A stretch of DNA of 64,000 nt. It comes from Corynebacterium gottingense (lineage in GTDB: Bacteria; Actinomycetota; Actinomycetes; Mycobacteriales; Mycobacteriaceae). Location of the stretch: assembly GCF_003693265.1 (NCBI RefSeq), contig NZ_RDRE01000009.1, positions 1 to 64,000 on the forward strand. The letters run 5' to 3'. Positions 1 through 9,281 of the stretch are shown piece after piece (position 1 is the first letter of the stretch; every line of letters begins with the position of its first letter). The position numbers and the translations under genes were made by a program. The notes below the pieces were generated by a model, which did not search any database, was not told where the DNA came from, and saw only the letters and a list, made by a program, of their open reading frames with translations.

Positions 1-2573
1 TCGTCCTCGTCGGTCGCAGTCACCGTAGTGCCCTCAGGATTATTCACCTTGACACCAGTCGACTGCTCCTCATCAGTCGGCTTCACCTCAGACGGATTCT
101 CGACACCCTCAACCGAAGTCGTCGGCGTCTCATCCTTCGGCTTGGTGATCTTCACATCAATCGGATCACCAACCGGCTTGCCGTCCTTGTCCTTGACAAC
201 AACCGTGCCATCCTGCGACGCAGTACCCTCCGGCACCGACACCTTGATCTCACCGGTGTCCGGATCAACCGTGACCGTCGCATCCTTAATCGGGTTACCG
301 TCCTTATCCAGGACATCACCAGTCATGCCATCAGTCGGATCCTTAACCTTGTCATCCAAGGCCTTCTCCGAACCATCAGCCACAACCTCATCGGTCGCAG
401 AACCGTCGGTAATCGACGGCGCAGGCGTCTCATCCTTCGGCTTGGTGATCTTCACATCAATCGGATCACCAACCGGCTTGCCGTCCTTGTCCTTGACAAC
501 AACCGTGCCATCCTGCGACGCAGTACCCTCCGGCACCGACACCTTGATCTCACCGGTGTCCGGATCAACCGTGACCGTCGCATCCTTAATCGGGTTACCG
601 TCCTTATCCAGGACATCACCAGTCATGCCATCAGTCGGATCCTTGACCTTGTCATCCAAGGCCTTCTCCGAACCATCAGCCACAACCTCATCGGTCGCAG
701 AACCGTCGGTAATCGACGGAGCAGGCGTCTCAGTCGGAGCATCGGTCGCTTTGAAAGCGCCACCCTTGGTGCGCTCACCATTTGGAGACTCTGCAACGAG
801 GGTGTACTCCGTACCGTCCTCGAGCTTAAGCTTGCCGGATTTGAACTCGCCCTTTTCGATAGCGGCGGCGTCGTCAAGCGACGCAACGGCAATAGCGTCA
901 GCATCCTCATAGTTCAGGTTGCCGTCTTCGTCTTCGCCCAGCTTGCCAGTCGGCACAGCCACAATCTTGACCGGTGCGGCGTCAGCATTCGTGACATCAA
1001 GCAGCGGGATGTCCTTGCCCTGAGTGTCCTTATCCTGCTCACGCTTAATGGTGCCCGACAAAGATTCGATCGACGGGAGGACCTGATCCGAAGCCGGCTT
1101 CGGAGCAGCAGGCTTGAAGGACTTCGCGTCTACCGGATCGGTGTCATCGGTAAGGACCTCGACATCGTCGCGAATACCATCGCCGTCAGTGTCTACAGCC
1201 GACGAGTCGGTACCAAGTTCACGTTCGTAGTCGTTAGTGAGCCCATCCCCATCGGAATCCGCAATGTTGAGGAAGTCGGACTTGAGCGTGCTCCTCAGCA
1301 GCGTCGGCTTAGCACCGCCATCTTGCTTTTCGTCGTTCGGCAGGGCCTTAGGCCACTTGTCCGTAAAGTCAACCGAGATCCAGGAGGTGGTGTCGATGCG
1401 CTTGCCGTACGGGGAATTGGCGAGGTTTTCAGCCCCCTCCTCAAGCTGGTACTCGATGGTAAAGCTGCCGGTGGCGTTAGCTGGGATTCCCACGATGCTG
1501 TCCATATTGACCCACACTTGGTCCTTGGTCTTTGGGTCAATGTCGGTCCCGTGTGGGACGTAGGACAGTTCGGGGCGAGTTGCGGTAGTAGCGAACCCTG
1601 TCTCCTTGTCGAAGTCCATCTTCCACTTCTTCGCACCCTTAACTGGATTGCCTTCCATATCAGACTTGTACACCGTGACGTCGGTGATGTGCTTCGCTAC
1701 ATCAGGGCTGATGTACTCGTTAAGAATCCAGTTCCAGTAGCTGTTGCCACCAAAGTTCCTAATTGCCATCGTGGCGGTGGTAGTGGATTTGATGGAGCCC
1801 TTCTCTTGGTCATACTTCAGCTGCTTGGAGATACCGTCTTGGTACACATTCTTGCCGGTGCCCTCGAAGGTGTTTGAAGGAACCCCGTCTACTTGTGCAA
1901 GCTGATTCTTGCCAACGATGTTGACATGCTGAACAGAGTTATTGAAGATTCGACCATCCTTGCGAACCCAGTAGTAGTCAACCTGCGAACCCTCTGCCGG
2001 AAGGCCAAGATCCTCAATCTTCTTGCCATTCTTCAAGAAGATCTGAATATAGGACGCATACGGGGCACCAGATGCGCCAGGAAAGTTCCTAGTATTTTCG
2101 AACTTCAGTCCCCATTCAGAACCCTTTGGGTCACGCTTGGTAAATGAACCCTGTGCGTCACCCTCAGTACCAACCAACTCGATGCGAGCGATCTGGGAGT
2201 AGAGGGCCTCATCACGGAATCGGATGTACTGGCCGTTCGCATCCGTATCCCCCTTCGGGGTCTTACCAGTATTCCAAATCGCCTTCCTTAGATGCGGAAC
2301 CTTGAAGACGTACTGCGGGTTGTTTTGCTGTGCATCGGTAAACTCGGGCACAAGACCGGCATAGAGAAGGCCGTCCTCCTCACCGTTGTCATTGATTCGC
2401 CCGGAAGCCGCCGGAATGTAGTTACCGTCGGCGTCGGTAATTTCAGCCGCTTGCGCCATCTGAACGGTAGTCGGTGCAGCGACCGGCTGCGCAAATGGAG
2501 CGACAAGCGCAAGCGAAAGCGCTGCTGCCGCAATCGACGTCCCGCGGCGGCGGGCAACATTGTGCTTCTTCAT
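1..2573 (-). CDS. Large secreted cell-surface protein with tandem Rib-like repeats (3' end outside window)
   Basis: The reading frame stays open from ATG 2573 through the window edge, giving at least 857 codons. A good RBS (AAGGGAG) lies about 9 nt upstream. The N-terminus is a signal peptide: MKKHNVARRR followed by an alanine/leucine-rich hydrophobic stretch ending near residue 38. Residues about 40-430 form an adhesin-like head with no motif I can name. Residues about 437-475 hold acidic DSDGDGL and DTDGDGI motifs typical of calcium-binding thrombospondin type-3 repeats. Residues about 617-816 are two nearly identical 100-residue units (DGMTGDVLDKDGNPI, VTVDPDTGEIKVSVPEG) resembling long Rib/alpha-type surface repeats. 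A sortase LPxTG motif is expected in the missing C-terminus, but this is inference. Likely a cell-wall adhesin. Confidence 0.85.
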   Translation of the reverse strand, partial: MKKHNVARRRGTSIAAAALSLALVAPFAQPVAAPTTVQMAQAAEITDADGNYIPAASGRINDNGEEDGLLYAGLVPEFTDAQQNNPQYVFKVPHLRKAIWNTGKTPKGDTDANGQYIRFRDEALYSQIARIELVGTEGDAQGSFTKRDPKGSEWGLKFENTRNFPGASGAPYASYIQIFLKNGKKIEDLGLPAEGSQVDYYWVRKDGRIFNNSVQHVNIVGKNQLAQVDGVPSNTFEGTGKNVYQDGISKQLKYDQEKGSIKSTTTATMAIRNFGGNSYWNWILNEYISPDVAKHITDVTVYKSDMEGNPVKGAKKWKMDFDKETGFATTATRPELSYVPHGTDIDPKTKDQVWVNMDSIVGIPANATGSFTIEYQLEEGAENLANSPYGKRIDTTSWISVDFTDKWPKALPNDEKQDGGAKPTLLRSTLKSDFLNIADSDGDGLTNDYERELGTDSSAVDTDGDGIRDDVEVLTDDTDPVDAKSFKPAAPKPASDQVLPSIESLSGTIKREQDKDTQGKDIPLLDVTNADAAPVKIVAVPTGKLGEDEDGNLNYEDADAIAVASLDDAAAIEKGEFKSGKLKLEDGTEYTLVAESPNGERTKGGAFKATDAPTETPAPSITDGSATDEVVADGSEKALDDKVKDPTDGMTGDVLDKDGNPIKDATVTVDPDTGEIKVSVPEGTASQDGTVVVKDKDGKPVGDPIDVKITKPKDETPAPSITDGSATDEVVADGSEKALDDKVKDPTDGMTGDVLDKDGNPIKDATVTVDPDTGEIKVSVPEGTASQDGTVVVKDKDGKPVGDPIDVKITKPKDETPTTSVEGVENPSEVKPTDEEQSTGVKVNNPEGTTVTATDED
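124..723. repeat. Two tandem 300-bp coding repeats in the surface protein gene
   Basis: Two copies with a 300-bp period (about 124-423 and 424-723) differ at only a couple of positions by eye, for example 344 versus 644 and 420 versus 720. A partial third unit starts after 720 on one side, and a diverged copy lies toward position 1. The period is 100 codons, so copy-number change keeps the frame. The near identity at DNA level suggests recent duplication or gene conversion. Confidence 0.92.
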
Positions 2574-3228
2574 GCTATGAAATCTCCCTTCCACGAAGAT
2601 GTTCTGAACAACGAGAAAGCCAGAGAGCGCGTAGACCAAACGGCCGCGTCAGCTGACAGCGGAAAACGCCACGCAGACTTTCACACCTGTCAATCTAGTA
2701 AAAAACACCCGCGCTAGGTCTAAACGTGCCCCACCGGACGCCCGGACTCTAAGGTACAACTATTTGCACGTTCATTTACCTATAAAGGGGCAACAACCGT
2801 CATTGAACTGCACCTTTAAGACGAGGAAGCGGATTTGACAATGGTCCACGAACAAGTTCCTCACGGCCATCACCAAAGTCGAGACCCCACAAAAATTCTC
2901 AGCAAGCCACTCAGCAAGCATTGCAACATTGTTCGACTGTGAAAACCCTATCGTTTACGAGAGGGAAAAATATAGTCCGCCTTGACATTCTCCACACCCC
3001 CAGCTCAACCTCCATCTTCGCCCACCACGACGGTCCGCCCCAGCCTTCATGGATACACAAATGTAGCGAACATATTTTTTCTGCACGAACGTTCAACTTG
3101 CGGAAACTGGTCGAACTTAAATGTTGCCAATAATTGTCGATTCAGCCGCTGGTGATACCCCCTAGGGGGGGAGCAACGAGAGAATCGAGTGCCACTGTTT
3201 CTCGCGCAACACTCCGAAAAGGCGCGAG
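2574..3228. other. Intergenic region upstream of the surface protein gene
   Basis: This is 655 bp with no convincing gene; the short open frames here lack RBS and codon bias. On the minus strand a TTGACA-like -35 lies near 2690-2695, and the RBS of the surface gene is at about 2583-2590. A 12-bp palindrome (CCCCCTAGGGGG) occurs at 3158-3169. The middle part (about 2760-3130) is AT-richer than its surroundings and shows nothing I recognise. Confidence 0.6.
3201..3228 (-). terminator. Possible hairpin downstream of purT
   Basis: A perfect 7-bp inverted repeat, CTCGCGC (3201-3207) and GCGCGAG (3222-3228), with a 14-nt loop directly follows the purT stop codon. On the minus strand it is not followed by a T-run, so it may be a weak or Rho-dependent terminator. 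Confidence 0.35.
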
Positions 3229-4308
3229 TTACCGCTCCGCTTCTAACTGCTTCGCCGCCTCTGCGGCGCGCGCTTGGGCCTCGTCGATTGTGTCCGCGGT
3301 GGCCAGCACCATCACGGTGTCTTCGTGAACCTCGACCGTCACCTCGTCGACGGCCATTGCTTGCGCGATCTGTGCGGTGGAGGGGTTCACGCCGTGGAGG
3401 AAGGCGGCGGCGCCGGGGGAGGTTAAGGTGGCGTCGATAGGCAATCCTGCGGTGGCGCGCGCGTGCAGATCGAACTGGTTGACGCGCTGGGTCACGCGCG
3501 TGAGCAGGCCGTCCGCGTCAGGGCGGGGCGTGGCCTGGGAGAAGTAGACCTCGTCGCCGTCGACAAAGAGCTCGATGGAGTACACGCCGCGCCCTGCGAT
3601 CGCACCGCTGATACGCGCTGCAATCGAGCGGGCGTTGTCGGCCGCGGCCTGCGACAGCGCCGCTGGCTGCCAGGTTTCCACGAGCTTGCCGTCTTCGTGG
3701 CGGGTGCCAATCGGCTCGCAGAACCAGGTGGCCAACTCCCCCGTCGCCGGGTCGATGGAACGGGCGGTGAGAATGGTGACCTCGTAATCAAAGTCAATGT
3801 ACTGCTCCACCGCCACCGGCTCGGAGGCGCCCTCGGAACCGCAGGCCGTCTGCGCCTTGGCAAACGCCCCGCGCAGCTCGGAGGCCTCGCGCACCACGGA
3901 CTGGCCCTCGCCGGCGGTGGAACGGCCCGGCTTGACCACCAGCGGGTAGCCCACCTGCTCCGCGCACGCCTCGAGCTCTTCCACGGTGTCGACGAACTTG
4001 TACGCCATCGTCGGCAAGCCAAGCTCCTCGGCCGCGGTGCGGCGCACGCCCTCGCGGTTGCGGGTCATGCGGCAGGCCTCCACCGTCGGGAAAAGCTCGC
4101 AGCCCGAGGTATCCACCAGCTCACGCAGCTTGGTCAGGTCCGTGCCCTCCCCCGCCACGGTGATGCCCGGGGTCATCGCACCCGGCGCGCCCTGCTCAAA
4201 CGTGCCCACCTGCACTTCGTAGCCTAAACGGCGGAAAGAGGTTGCAAGCTCCTCCTCTACCGCAGACGTGCCAAGGATGAGCACCTTCGAGCGCTTCGCC
4301 GTATTCAT
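3229..4308 (-). CDS. purT: Formate-dependent phosphoribosylglycinamide formyltransferase 2
   Basis: This 359-residue ATP-grasp enzyme converts GAR, formate and ATP to formyl-GAR in purine synthesis. The N-terminal dinucleotide-fold segment (residues about 6-40) and the signature NREGVRRTAAEELGLPT (about 84-100) match PurT closely. The ATP-binding VGYPLVVKPGRSTAGEGQS, the FDYEVTILT strand and the metal-binding SIELFVDGDEVYFSQATPRPD segment also match. It is shorter than E. coli PurT (392 residues), mainly at the N-terminus. It lies 65 nt downstream of purA on the same strand, consistent with a purine transcription unit. The start is ATG 4308 with only a weak AGG upstream. Confidence 0.9.
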   Translation of the reverse strand: MNTAKRSKVLILGTSAVEEELATSFRRLGYEVQVGTFEQGAPGAMTPGITVAGEGTDLTKLRELVDTSGCELFPTVEACRMTRNREGVRRTAAEELGLPTMAYKFVDTVEELEACAEQVGYPLVVKPGRSTAGEGQSVVREASELRGAFAKAQTACGSEGASEPVAVEQYIDFDYEVTILTARSIDPATGELATWFCEPIGTRHEDGKLVETWQPAALSQAAADNARSIAARISGAIAGRGVYSIELFVDGDEVYFSQATPRPDADGLLTRVTQRVNQFDLHARATAGLPIDATLTSPGAAAFLHGVNPSTAQIAQAMAVDEVTVEVHEDTVMVLATADTIDEAQARAAEAAKQLEAER

Positions 4309-4373
4309 AGGCGCCTACTTTATGTCCCGGCACTGCCCTGGGCAAACAGGCGCGCTGGGGAAACGGTGACGAG

Positions 4374-5663
4374 TTACCGCTCCATGACGTCGTTACGCAC
4401 GATCGTCTGGTCGCGGCCCGGACCAACACCGATGTAGCTCATCGGCGCGCCGGACAGCTCCTCGAGGCGCAGCACGTAATCCTTCGCCTTCTGCGGCAGC
4501 TCGTCGAACGTGGTGCAGCCGGTGATGTCCTCGTCCCAGGCGGGCATCGTTTCAAAGATCGGCTCCGCGTGGTGGAACTGGGACTGGGTCAGCGGCATCT
4601 CGTCGAAGCGCTCACCGTCAACGTCGTAGGCCACGCAGATCGGGATCTCGCCGATGCCGGTGAGCACGTCCAGCTTGGTGAGGAAGAAGTCCGTGAAGCC
4701 GTTGACGCGGGCGGCGTAGCGGGCCACCACCGAGTCGTACCAGCCGCAACGGCGCTTGCGCCCCGTGTTCACACCGACCTCACCGCCGACTTCCTGCAGG
4801 TAGTCGCCCCACTTGTCAAACAGCTCCGTGGGGAACGGGCCCGCACCCACACGGGTGGTGTACGCCTTCACAATGCCCAGCGACGCCGTGATCTTGGTCG
4901 GGCCGATGCCCGCACCCACACACGCGCCGCCGGCAGTGGGGTTGGAGGAGGTGACGAACGGGTAGGTGCCGTGGTCCACATCCAGCATGGTGGCCTGGCC
5001 GCCCTCCATGAGCACGTGCTTGCCCTCGTCCAGTGCCTTGTTCAGGGTGTACTCGGCGTCAATCACCATCGGCTTAAGGCGCTCGGCGTAGGACATGAAG
5101 TACTCAAAGATCTCGTCCGCCTCGATGGCCTTGCGGTTATACATCTTCACCAGCATCTGGTTTTTCACATCCAGCGCGGACTCGATCTTCTGGCGCAGGA
5201 TGGACTCGTCAAAAATGTCCTGCACGCGAAGTCCCACGCGCGCGACCTTGTCGGCGTAGGTGGGGCCGATGCCGCGGCCAGTGGTGCCGATGGCACGCTT
5301 GCCCAAGAAGCGCTCCTGCACGCGGTCCAGCGTCTGGTGGTACGGCGCAACCATGTGGGCGTTGCCGGAAATGCGCAGGCGCGAGGCGTTCGCGCCCCGG
5401 GCTTCAAGCCCGTCGATCTCCTCAAACAGCGCCTGGAGGTTGACCACCACGCCGTTGCCAAGGATCGGGGTGGCGTTCTCGCTGAGCACGCCGGCGGGCA
5501 GCAGTTTCAGCTCGTACTTCTCGCCGCCAACGACGACGGTGTGTCCGGCGTTATTGCCGCCGTTCGGCTTGACCACGTAGTCAACCTTGCCGCCGAGAAT
5601 GTCGGTGGCCTTCCCCTTGCCCTCGTCGCCCCACTGGGCGCCCACAATGACGATGGCGGACAT
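4374..5663 (-). CDS. purA: Adenylosuccinate synthetase
   Basis: This enzyme converts IMP and aspartate to adenylosuccinate using GTP, the first committed step to AMP. The 429-residue product has the P-loop-like GDEGKGK at residues 12-18 (catalytic Asp13) and NNAGHTV with catalytic His41. It also has [10 protein letters not shown], the [21 protein letters not shown] segment and the GTP-binding [11 protein letters not shown] 5663 was chosen because AAGGAG sits 5 nt upstream; the in-frame GTG two codons earlier would overlap that RBS. It diverges from the gene at 5715, the two starts being about 50 bp apart and sharing a promoter region. purT follows. Confidence 0.98.
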   Translation of the reverse strand: MSAIVIVGAQWGDEGKGKATDILGGKVDYVVKPNGGNNAGHTVVVGGEKYELKLLPAGVLSENATPILGNGVVVNLQALFEEIDGLEARGANASRLRISGNAHMVAPYHQTLDRVQERFLGKRAIGTTGRGIGPTYADKVARVGLRVQDIFDESILRQKIESALDVKNQMLVKMYNRKAIEADEIFEYFMSYAERLKPMVIDAEYTLNKALDEGKHVLMEGGQATMLDVDHGTYPFVTSSNPTAGGACVGAGIGPTKITASLGIVKAYTTRVGAGPFPTELFDKWGDYLQEVGGEVGVNTGRKRRCGWYDSVVARYAARVNGFTDFFLTKLDVLTGIGEIPICVAYDVDGERFDEMPLTQSQFHHAEPIFETMPAWDEDITGCTTFDELPQKAKDYVLRLEELSGAPMSYIGVGPGRDQTIVRNDVMER

Positions 5664-5714
5664 GCTCACTCCTTATATCAGGCAGTAATCCGCGCTTATT
5701 GTAGCGTGAGCCTT

Positions 5715-6638
5715 ATGCGTCTTATTCATTGCGCGTGCGCTACCGATTCCTCCATCCCGGGTGCCGAGCACCACCAACTCCCCGCCGTACCGACGCGCAA
5801 GGACCTGCGCTTCCTCGACGCCGCGGCGAAGGAGTGCCTGCCGGAAGACCCCACTCCGTCGCTCGCGGAGATCCAGGCCTCCCCCAACGTCGCGCACCTT
5901 GGCCAGCCGGCGCCTGCGCCGCAGCAGCCCGACGAGCGCTTGCGCATCGTCGTCTCCGGCACCGACAAGGCGCTCGCCGCCGTCCTCACCCGGATGATGC
6001 GTGGCGACTACCTGTGGGCGGAGATCGCTTACCTCCCCGTCGATCCCTCCTCGCCCGCAGCGGTGGCGTGGGGATTGAGCGGGCTCGACCGCGACGCTCT
6101 CATCTCCCTTGCCACCTCTGGGCCAGTCGTGCCGTCGCCGTGCGTGCGCACCGACACCGGCGAAGTGGTCGCGGGGGCAGCCGCGATCTACCACGACGAC
6201 GGCGCAAGCGAGTACGTCGGCGAGATCGTCGTCGACTCGGAGCGGCTCCTCTACCGCAGCGGCTCCGAGCCCTCCGCGCGCTTCCACGGGCAGTTTGGCG
6301 CGCGCTTGGTACCTACCCCCGGCGCCCCGGGAATTGCGTCCTCCGCCCTGACAACTCCGCTGGTGCCCACCGGGCCTGTCTCCAGGCGCTCACCGGCGCA
6401 ACTAGAGCGGTTGCACCGCCTCCCCCTCCTCCGCGGACTCACCCGCAACGCGGGCGTTGCGCCCGGTCAGACGGATTCCTCGCGCGTCCTCACCGGCCGC
6501 GCGCTGCAGTCCGGTGGCGACGCCATCACCGTCGAGCTCGACGGGGTGGTACGCCCCCGAACGGTGGAGCGGGTGACCTTTTATCGGCACCTCCGCGACA
6601 TCCAGAGCGTCAAAATGGGGGCAGATTCTGGGATGTGA
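5715..6638 (+). CDS. Conserved hypothetical protein, divergent from purA
   Basis: A 307-residue soluble protein with no signal peptide or membrane segment. I do not recognise a functional domain. A recognisable feature is RIVVSGTDKALAAVLTRMMR near residue 75 followed by DYLWAEIAYLP, suggesting an alpha/beta core. The C-terminal part (RALQSGGDAITVELDGVVRPRTVERVTFYRHLRDIQ) has the look of a lipid-kinase or NAD-kinase-like C-terminal beta domain, but this is a weak impression. ATG 5715 has no RBS and a TATTGT hexamer lies about 10 nt upstream, so it may be leaderless. An in-frame GTG at 5706 is the alternative start. Codon bias supports coding from about 5715 on. Confidence 0.72.
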   Translation: MRLIHCACATDSSIPGAEHHQLPAVPTRKDLRFLDAAAKECLPEDPTPSLAEIQASPNVAHLGQPAPAPQQPDERLRIVVSGTDKALAAVLTRMMRGDYLWAEIAYLPVDPSSPAAVAWGLSGLDRDALISLATSGPVVPSPCVRTDTGEVVAGAAAIYHDDGASEYVGEIVVDSERLLYRSGSEPSARFHGQFGARLVPTPGAPGIASSALTTPLVPTGPVSRRSPAQLERLHRLPLLRGLTRNAGVAPGQTDSSRVLTGRALQSGGDAITVELDGVVRPRTVERVTFYRHLRDIQSVKMGADSGM

Positions 6639-6649
6639 CACATCTCACA
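6634..6649. promoter_or_regulatory. GlxR (CRP-like) binding site candidate
   Basis: TGTGACACATCTCACA is a perfect TGTGA-N6-TCACA dyad, the consensus of the cAMP-responsive regulator GlxR in corynebacteria. It overlaps the stop codon of the upstream hypothetical gene and lies about 370 bp before the PRC-barrel gene at 7019. Confidence 0.6.
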
Positions 6650-7018
6650 TAGGCGATTTCTTTACGCCCATACTGAGGTGGCCGTTATCACTTCGAGACG
6701 TTTACCCAGCGCGCACACAGCACCTCAAGTCATCCAAACGTCACGTTCTTGCAGGTCACCGCTAGCGGACGGGGGATTGTACCGGCGGTCCACGAATCCG
6801 TCATTAGTTCATTTTTTCGATATGCCTCAATCGGGCCGGACTAAGACGGCCGTTCAAGCGAGAATCTCAAATCCGCCCTACATTCGTTCTTGTTCGCAAC
6901 GCAGCGAAGCGCGAGCCAGTGCTCGCAGGCTTCGTCGCTAAGCGAGACAGTCCACACAATGGGCTGAGTTAGATAGACCCCTGAACGAACTCGAAACACG
7001 AAGGAGCTTTTCAGCACC
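6639..7018 (+). promoter_or_regulatory. Long leader region of the PRC-barrel gene
   Basis: This is 380 bp without a gene. A nested hairpin at about 6903-6939 has a perfect 6-bp core (GCGAGC at 6911-6916, CAGT loop, GCTCGC at 6921-6926) and outer arms GCGAAGC / GCTTCG. The RBS GAAGGAG is at about 7000-7006. No T-run follows the hairpin, so an RNA structure in the leader is as likely as a terminator of the upstream gene. Confidence 0.5.
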
Positions 7019-7897
7019 ATGGCTAACACCAACCGCATCGAAGATCTGGCAAACGCCACCGCATACGACGTTGACGGCGACAAGATCGGCGGCGTCAAGG
7101 ACGTCTACGTCAACGACACCTCCGGCCAGCCGGACTTCGTGTCCGTGAACCACGGCCTGTTCGGCGCCGGCACCTCCATCGTTCCGCTGCGCGGCCACAC
7201 CCTGCGTGACGGCGAGCTGCACCTCGCATTCCCGAAGGGCCGCATCGAGGACGCTCCGGATCTGGACGAGAACGGCCACCTCACCACCGAGGACCAGGAT
7301 GCGTTCTACCGCCACTACGGCCTGACCGACACCAAGGACGTCACCACCTACGACACCGGCCGCCACGCTGCTGCTGGCACCGGCGCCGCTGCTGGTGCTG
7401 CAGGCGTCGCAGGCGCCGGCGCTGCCGCTGGTGAGCGCGAGGTGACCACCGACGAGACCGCTCGCGCAAACGCTGCTGCCGGCACCCGCGAGAACGTCGC
7501 TGACACCGACAAGGACGCGATCATCCGCTCCGAGGAGCAGCTGAACGTGCAGAAGGACCGCGTTGAGTCCGGCCAGGTTCGCCTGCGCAAGTACGTCGTG
7601 AACGAGACCGAGACCGTCGAGGTCCCGGTTGAGCGTGAAGAGGTTCGCGTTGTCCGCGAGCCGATCACCGACGCTGACCGCGCCAACTACGACGGCAAGA
7701 TCGGCGAGCAGGAAGCTTCCGTCACCCTGCACGAGGAGCGCGTCAACGTCTCCAAGGAGTCCGTCCCGGTGGAGAAGGTTGCCCTGGAGAAGGACACCGT
7801 TCAGGACACCGAGCGCGTCTCCGAGGAGCTGCGCAAGGAGCGCTTCGACACCGACGGTGTCGAGGGCGTCGTCGACGGCAAGAACACCAAGAAGTAA
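7019..7897 (+). CDS. PRC-barrel and DUF2382 (YsnF/AvaK-type) stress protein
   Basis: A 292-residue protein in two parts. Residues about 8-85 are a PRC-barrel (TAYDVDGDKIGGVKDVYVND, then FVSVNHGLFG). An Ala/Gly linker occupies about 115-140. Residues about 168-285 are a DUF2382 domain, with SEEQLNVQKDRVESGQVRLRK and alternating VPVEREEVRVVREP / LHEERVNVSKESVPVEK blocks. This architecture is common in Actinobacteria and Deinococcus-like stress-induced proteins of unknown biochemistry. It is cytoplasmic. Codon use is highly biased to C-ending codons, suggesting strong expression. It is monocistronic: a long leader with a GlxR-like site upstream and a strong terminator downstream. Confidence 0.88.
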   Translation: MANTNRIEDLANATAYDVDGDKIGGVKDVYVNDTSGQPDFVSVNHGLFGAGTSIVPLRGHTLRDGELHLAFPKGRIEDAPDLDENGHLTTEDQDAFYRHYGLTDTKDVTTYDTGRHAAAGTGAAAGAAGVAGAGAAAGEREVTTDETARANAAAGTRENVADTDKDAIIRSEEQLNVQKDRVESGQVRLRKYVVNETETVEVPVEREEVRVVREPITDADRANYDGKIGEQEASVTLHEERVNVSKESVPVEKVALEKDTVQDTERVSEELRKERFDTDGVEGVVDGKNTKK

Positions 7898-7933
7898 GCC
7901 CCTCCGCCGGTAGGTAACCGGCACACCCTTTCA

Positions 7934-7971
7934 CGAGAGCCCGGTGGGTACCACTTCCCACCGGGCTCTCG
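7934..7971. terminator. Bidirectional rho-independent-type terminator
   Basis: A perfect 15-bp inverted repeat (CGAGAGCCCGGTGGG and its complement, loop TACCACTT) sits between the convergent genes ending at 7897 and 7990. It can terminate both. Confidence 0.85.
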
Positions 7972-7989
7972 CACGTCTTCGGGTGGACG

Positions 7990-9183
7990 CTATTCGTCGT
8001 AAAGCTCAGGCGGATACTTGGGCGAGGAGGACGTCGGCGCGAGCACCGATGCCGCGGACTCGTGGGACATGCCGCTGACTTCGAGCAGATCGACGATGAG
8101 CGAGCGCGTCTGCGCCAGGATGGCGTACGCCGAGAGCACGGCATCCTCCGGCACCGCGTCCATCGACGCGCGCTGGCCCGCCACGCGCAGCTCGTTGACG
8201 ATGCGGGGGATGGCAATCGCCTGCGCGCGGCGCGAATCAACCCCGTAGACCTCGGAGAACTCCATGCAGATGTGCGAGAGCGTATCGATGAGCTCCACCT
8301 GCTGCTCCGTCACCGCATCCCCGTCCTCGCACAGCACGTGCGCGCGGCGCGCCAGCACGCGAGTCGTGCGGACCGCGTTATCCACCGGCGGGATGACCAG
8401 CGAGAGCGAATTGATGTAACGGCGCACGCTCCACAGGAACGGGGAAATGCGGATCGACTCCTTGCCGGACTTCACCGCCGACGCCATCTGGTCAATATCC
8501 GTCTGCGAGCTACGGATGGCCTCGAAGGCTTCGTCGATGATCTCGGGATCGCGCTCGCGCAGCCCGTTCGCAACGTCGTTAAGCACCGAGCACAAAATGC
8601 CCATCACCTTCGAGATCTCCGACCTCGCGCTCTGCATCGGCGCCTGAGGAAGCAGCGCGAGCGTCACCATCGAGACCACGACGCCGACGATCGCGTCGAG
8701 CGTCCTATCAATGCCGGTGACCTCCGCGCCCGGCGGCATGATCGTGGCAATGAGGACCGAACCGATCGCGACCTGGTTAATTGCCAGCTGCGACTTGGTA
8801 AAAAACGACGCGATCGCGAGCGATCCGGAGACGATCAGCGCGATCTGCCAACCGCCCTCGCCCAGCCGGTAGAAAAGAAGGTCCCCCACCAGCACACCAA
8901 TCGTGCCGCCGATAGCCAGGTCCCATGCCTTGGAGAGGCGCTCTCCGCCCGTCATGCCGATCATGATGATCACGGAAATCGGGGCGAAGAACGGGCGCTG
9001 GTGGCCGAGCAGATCCTTGGCAATCCAGTACGCGAGGCCCGACGCGATGCCGATCTGCAGGATGGGCAGTAGGCGCTTCCGCACGCGCAGCAGGCGCGAC
9101 TGCACCGACTGATCGACCTGTTTCAGCCGTTCTTTCGTAGTCAGCCGGTGCTTCGCGCTTCCGGCGTCCTTCTGTTCCTCCAT
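7990..9183 (-). CDS. FUSC family membrane protein (aromatic acid exporter-like)
   Basis: A 397-residue protein. The N-terminal half holds about six membrane segments: LLPILQIGIASGLAYWIA, ISVIIMIGMTGGE, then GGTIGVLVGDLLF, ALIVSGSLAIASFF, VAIGSVLIATIM and VVSMVTLALL. A helical cytoplasmic C-terminal half follows. This layout matches the FUSC / ArAE (DUF939) family of putative efflux proteins. No substrate can be read from the sequence. ATG 9183 is preferred: TAATGT lies 7 nt upstream, suggesting a leaderless transcript. GTG 9201 is the alternative. It converges on the PRC-barrel gene. Confidence 0.8.
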   Translation of the reverse strand: MEEQKDAGSAKHRLTTKERLKQVDQSVQSRLLRVRKRLLPILQIGIASGLAYWIAKDLLGHQRPFFAPISVIIMIGMTGGERLSKAWDLAIGGTIGVLVGDLLFYRLGEGGWQIALIVSGSLAIASFFTKSQLAINQVAIGSVLIATIMPPGAEVTGIDRTLDAIVGVVVSMVTLALLPQAPMQSARSEISKVMGILCSVLNDVANGLRERDPEIIDEAFEAIRSSQTDIDQMASAVKSGKESIRISPFLWSVRRYINSLSLVIPPVDNAVRTTRVLARRAHVLCEDGDAVTEQQVELIDTLSHICMEFSEVYGVDSRRAQAIAIPRIVNELRVAGQRASMDAVPEDAVLSAYAILAQTRSLIVDLLEVSGMSHESAASVLAPTSSSPKYPPELYDE

Positions 9184-9223
9184 GGTGCCTACATTAGCCA
9201 CCGGGCGGGCGCGCGCACGAGAA

Positions 9224-9263
9224 AGCGCCGCCCCACCGCGACGAATCAGCGGGGGACGGCGCT
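9224..9263 (-). terminator. Hairpin downstream of fda
   Basis: An imperfect inverted repeat (AGCGCCGCCCCACCGC and GCGGGGGACGGCGCT around a 9-nt loop) lies just after the fda stop. On the minus strand it is followed by TTTCTC. Confidence 0.65.
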
Positions 9264-9281
9264 ACTGGTCTGCGAAAGCCC

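Noticed and set aside
28..912. 294-codon + strand frame rich in Ser/Thr/Pro that looks like a repeat surface protein
   Set aside because: It is the complement of the true surface gene repeats. The minus-strand frame has signal peptide, RBS and calcium-binding motifs, and extends across 2.5 kb.
2911..3328. Several short open frames in the intergenic region
   Set aside because: No RBS, no codon bias, overlapping each other on both strands.
4569..5714. Long + strand open frame opposite purA running into the hypothetical gene
   Set aside because: It is antisense to a highly conserved gene and has the His/Val/Leu-rich composition of a shadow frame. Only the part from about 5715 has independent coding character.
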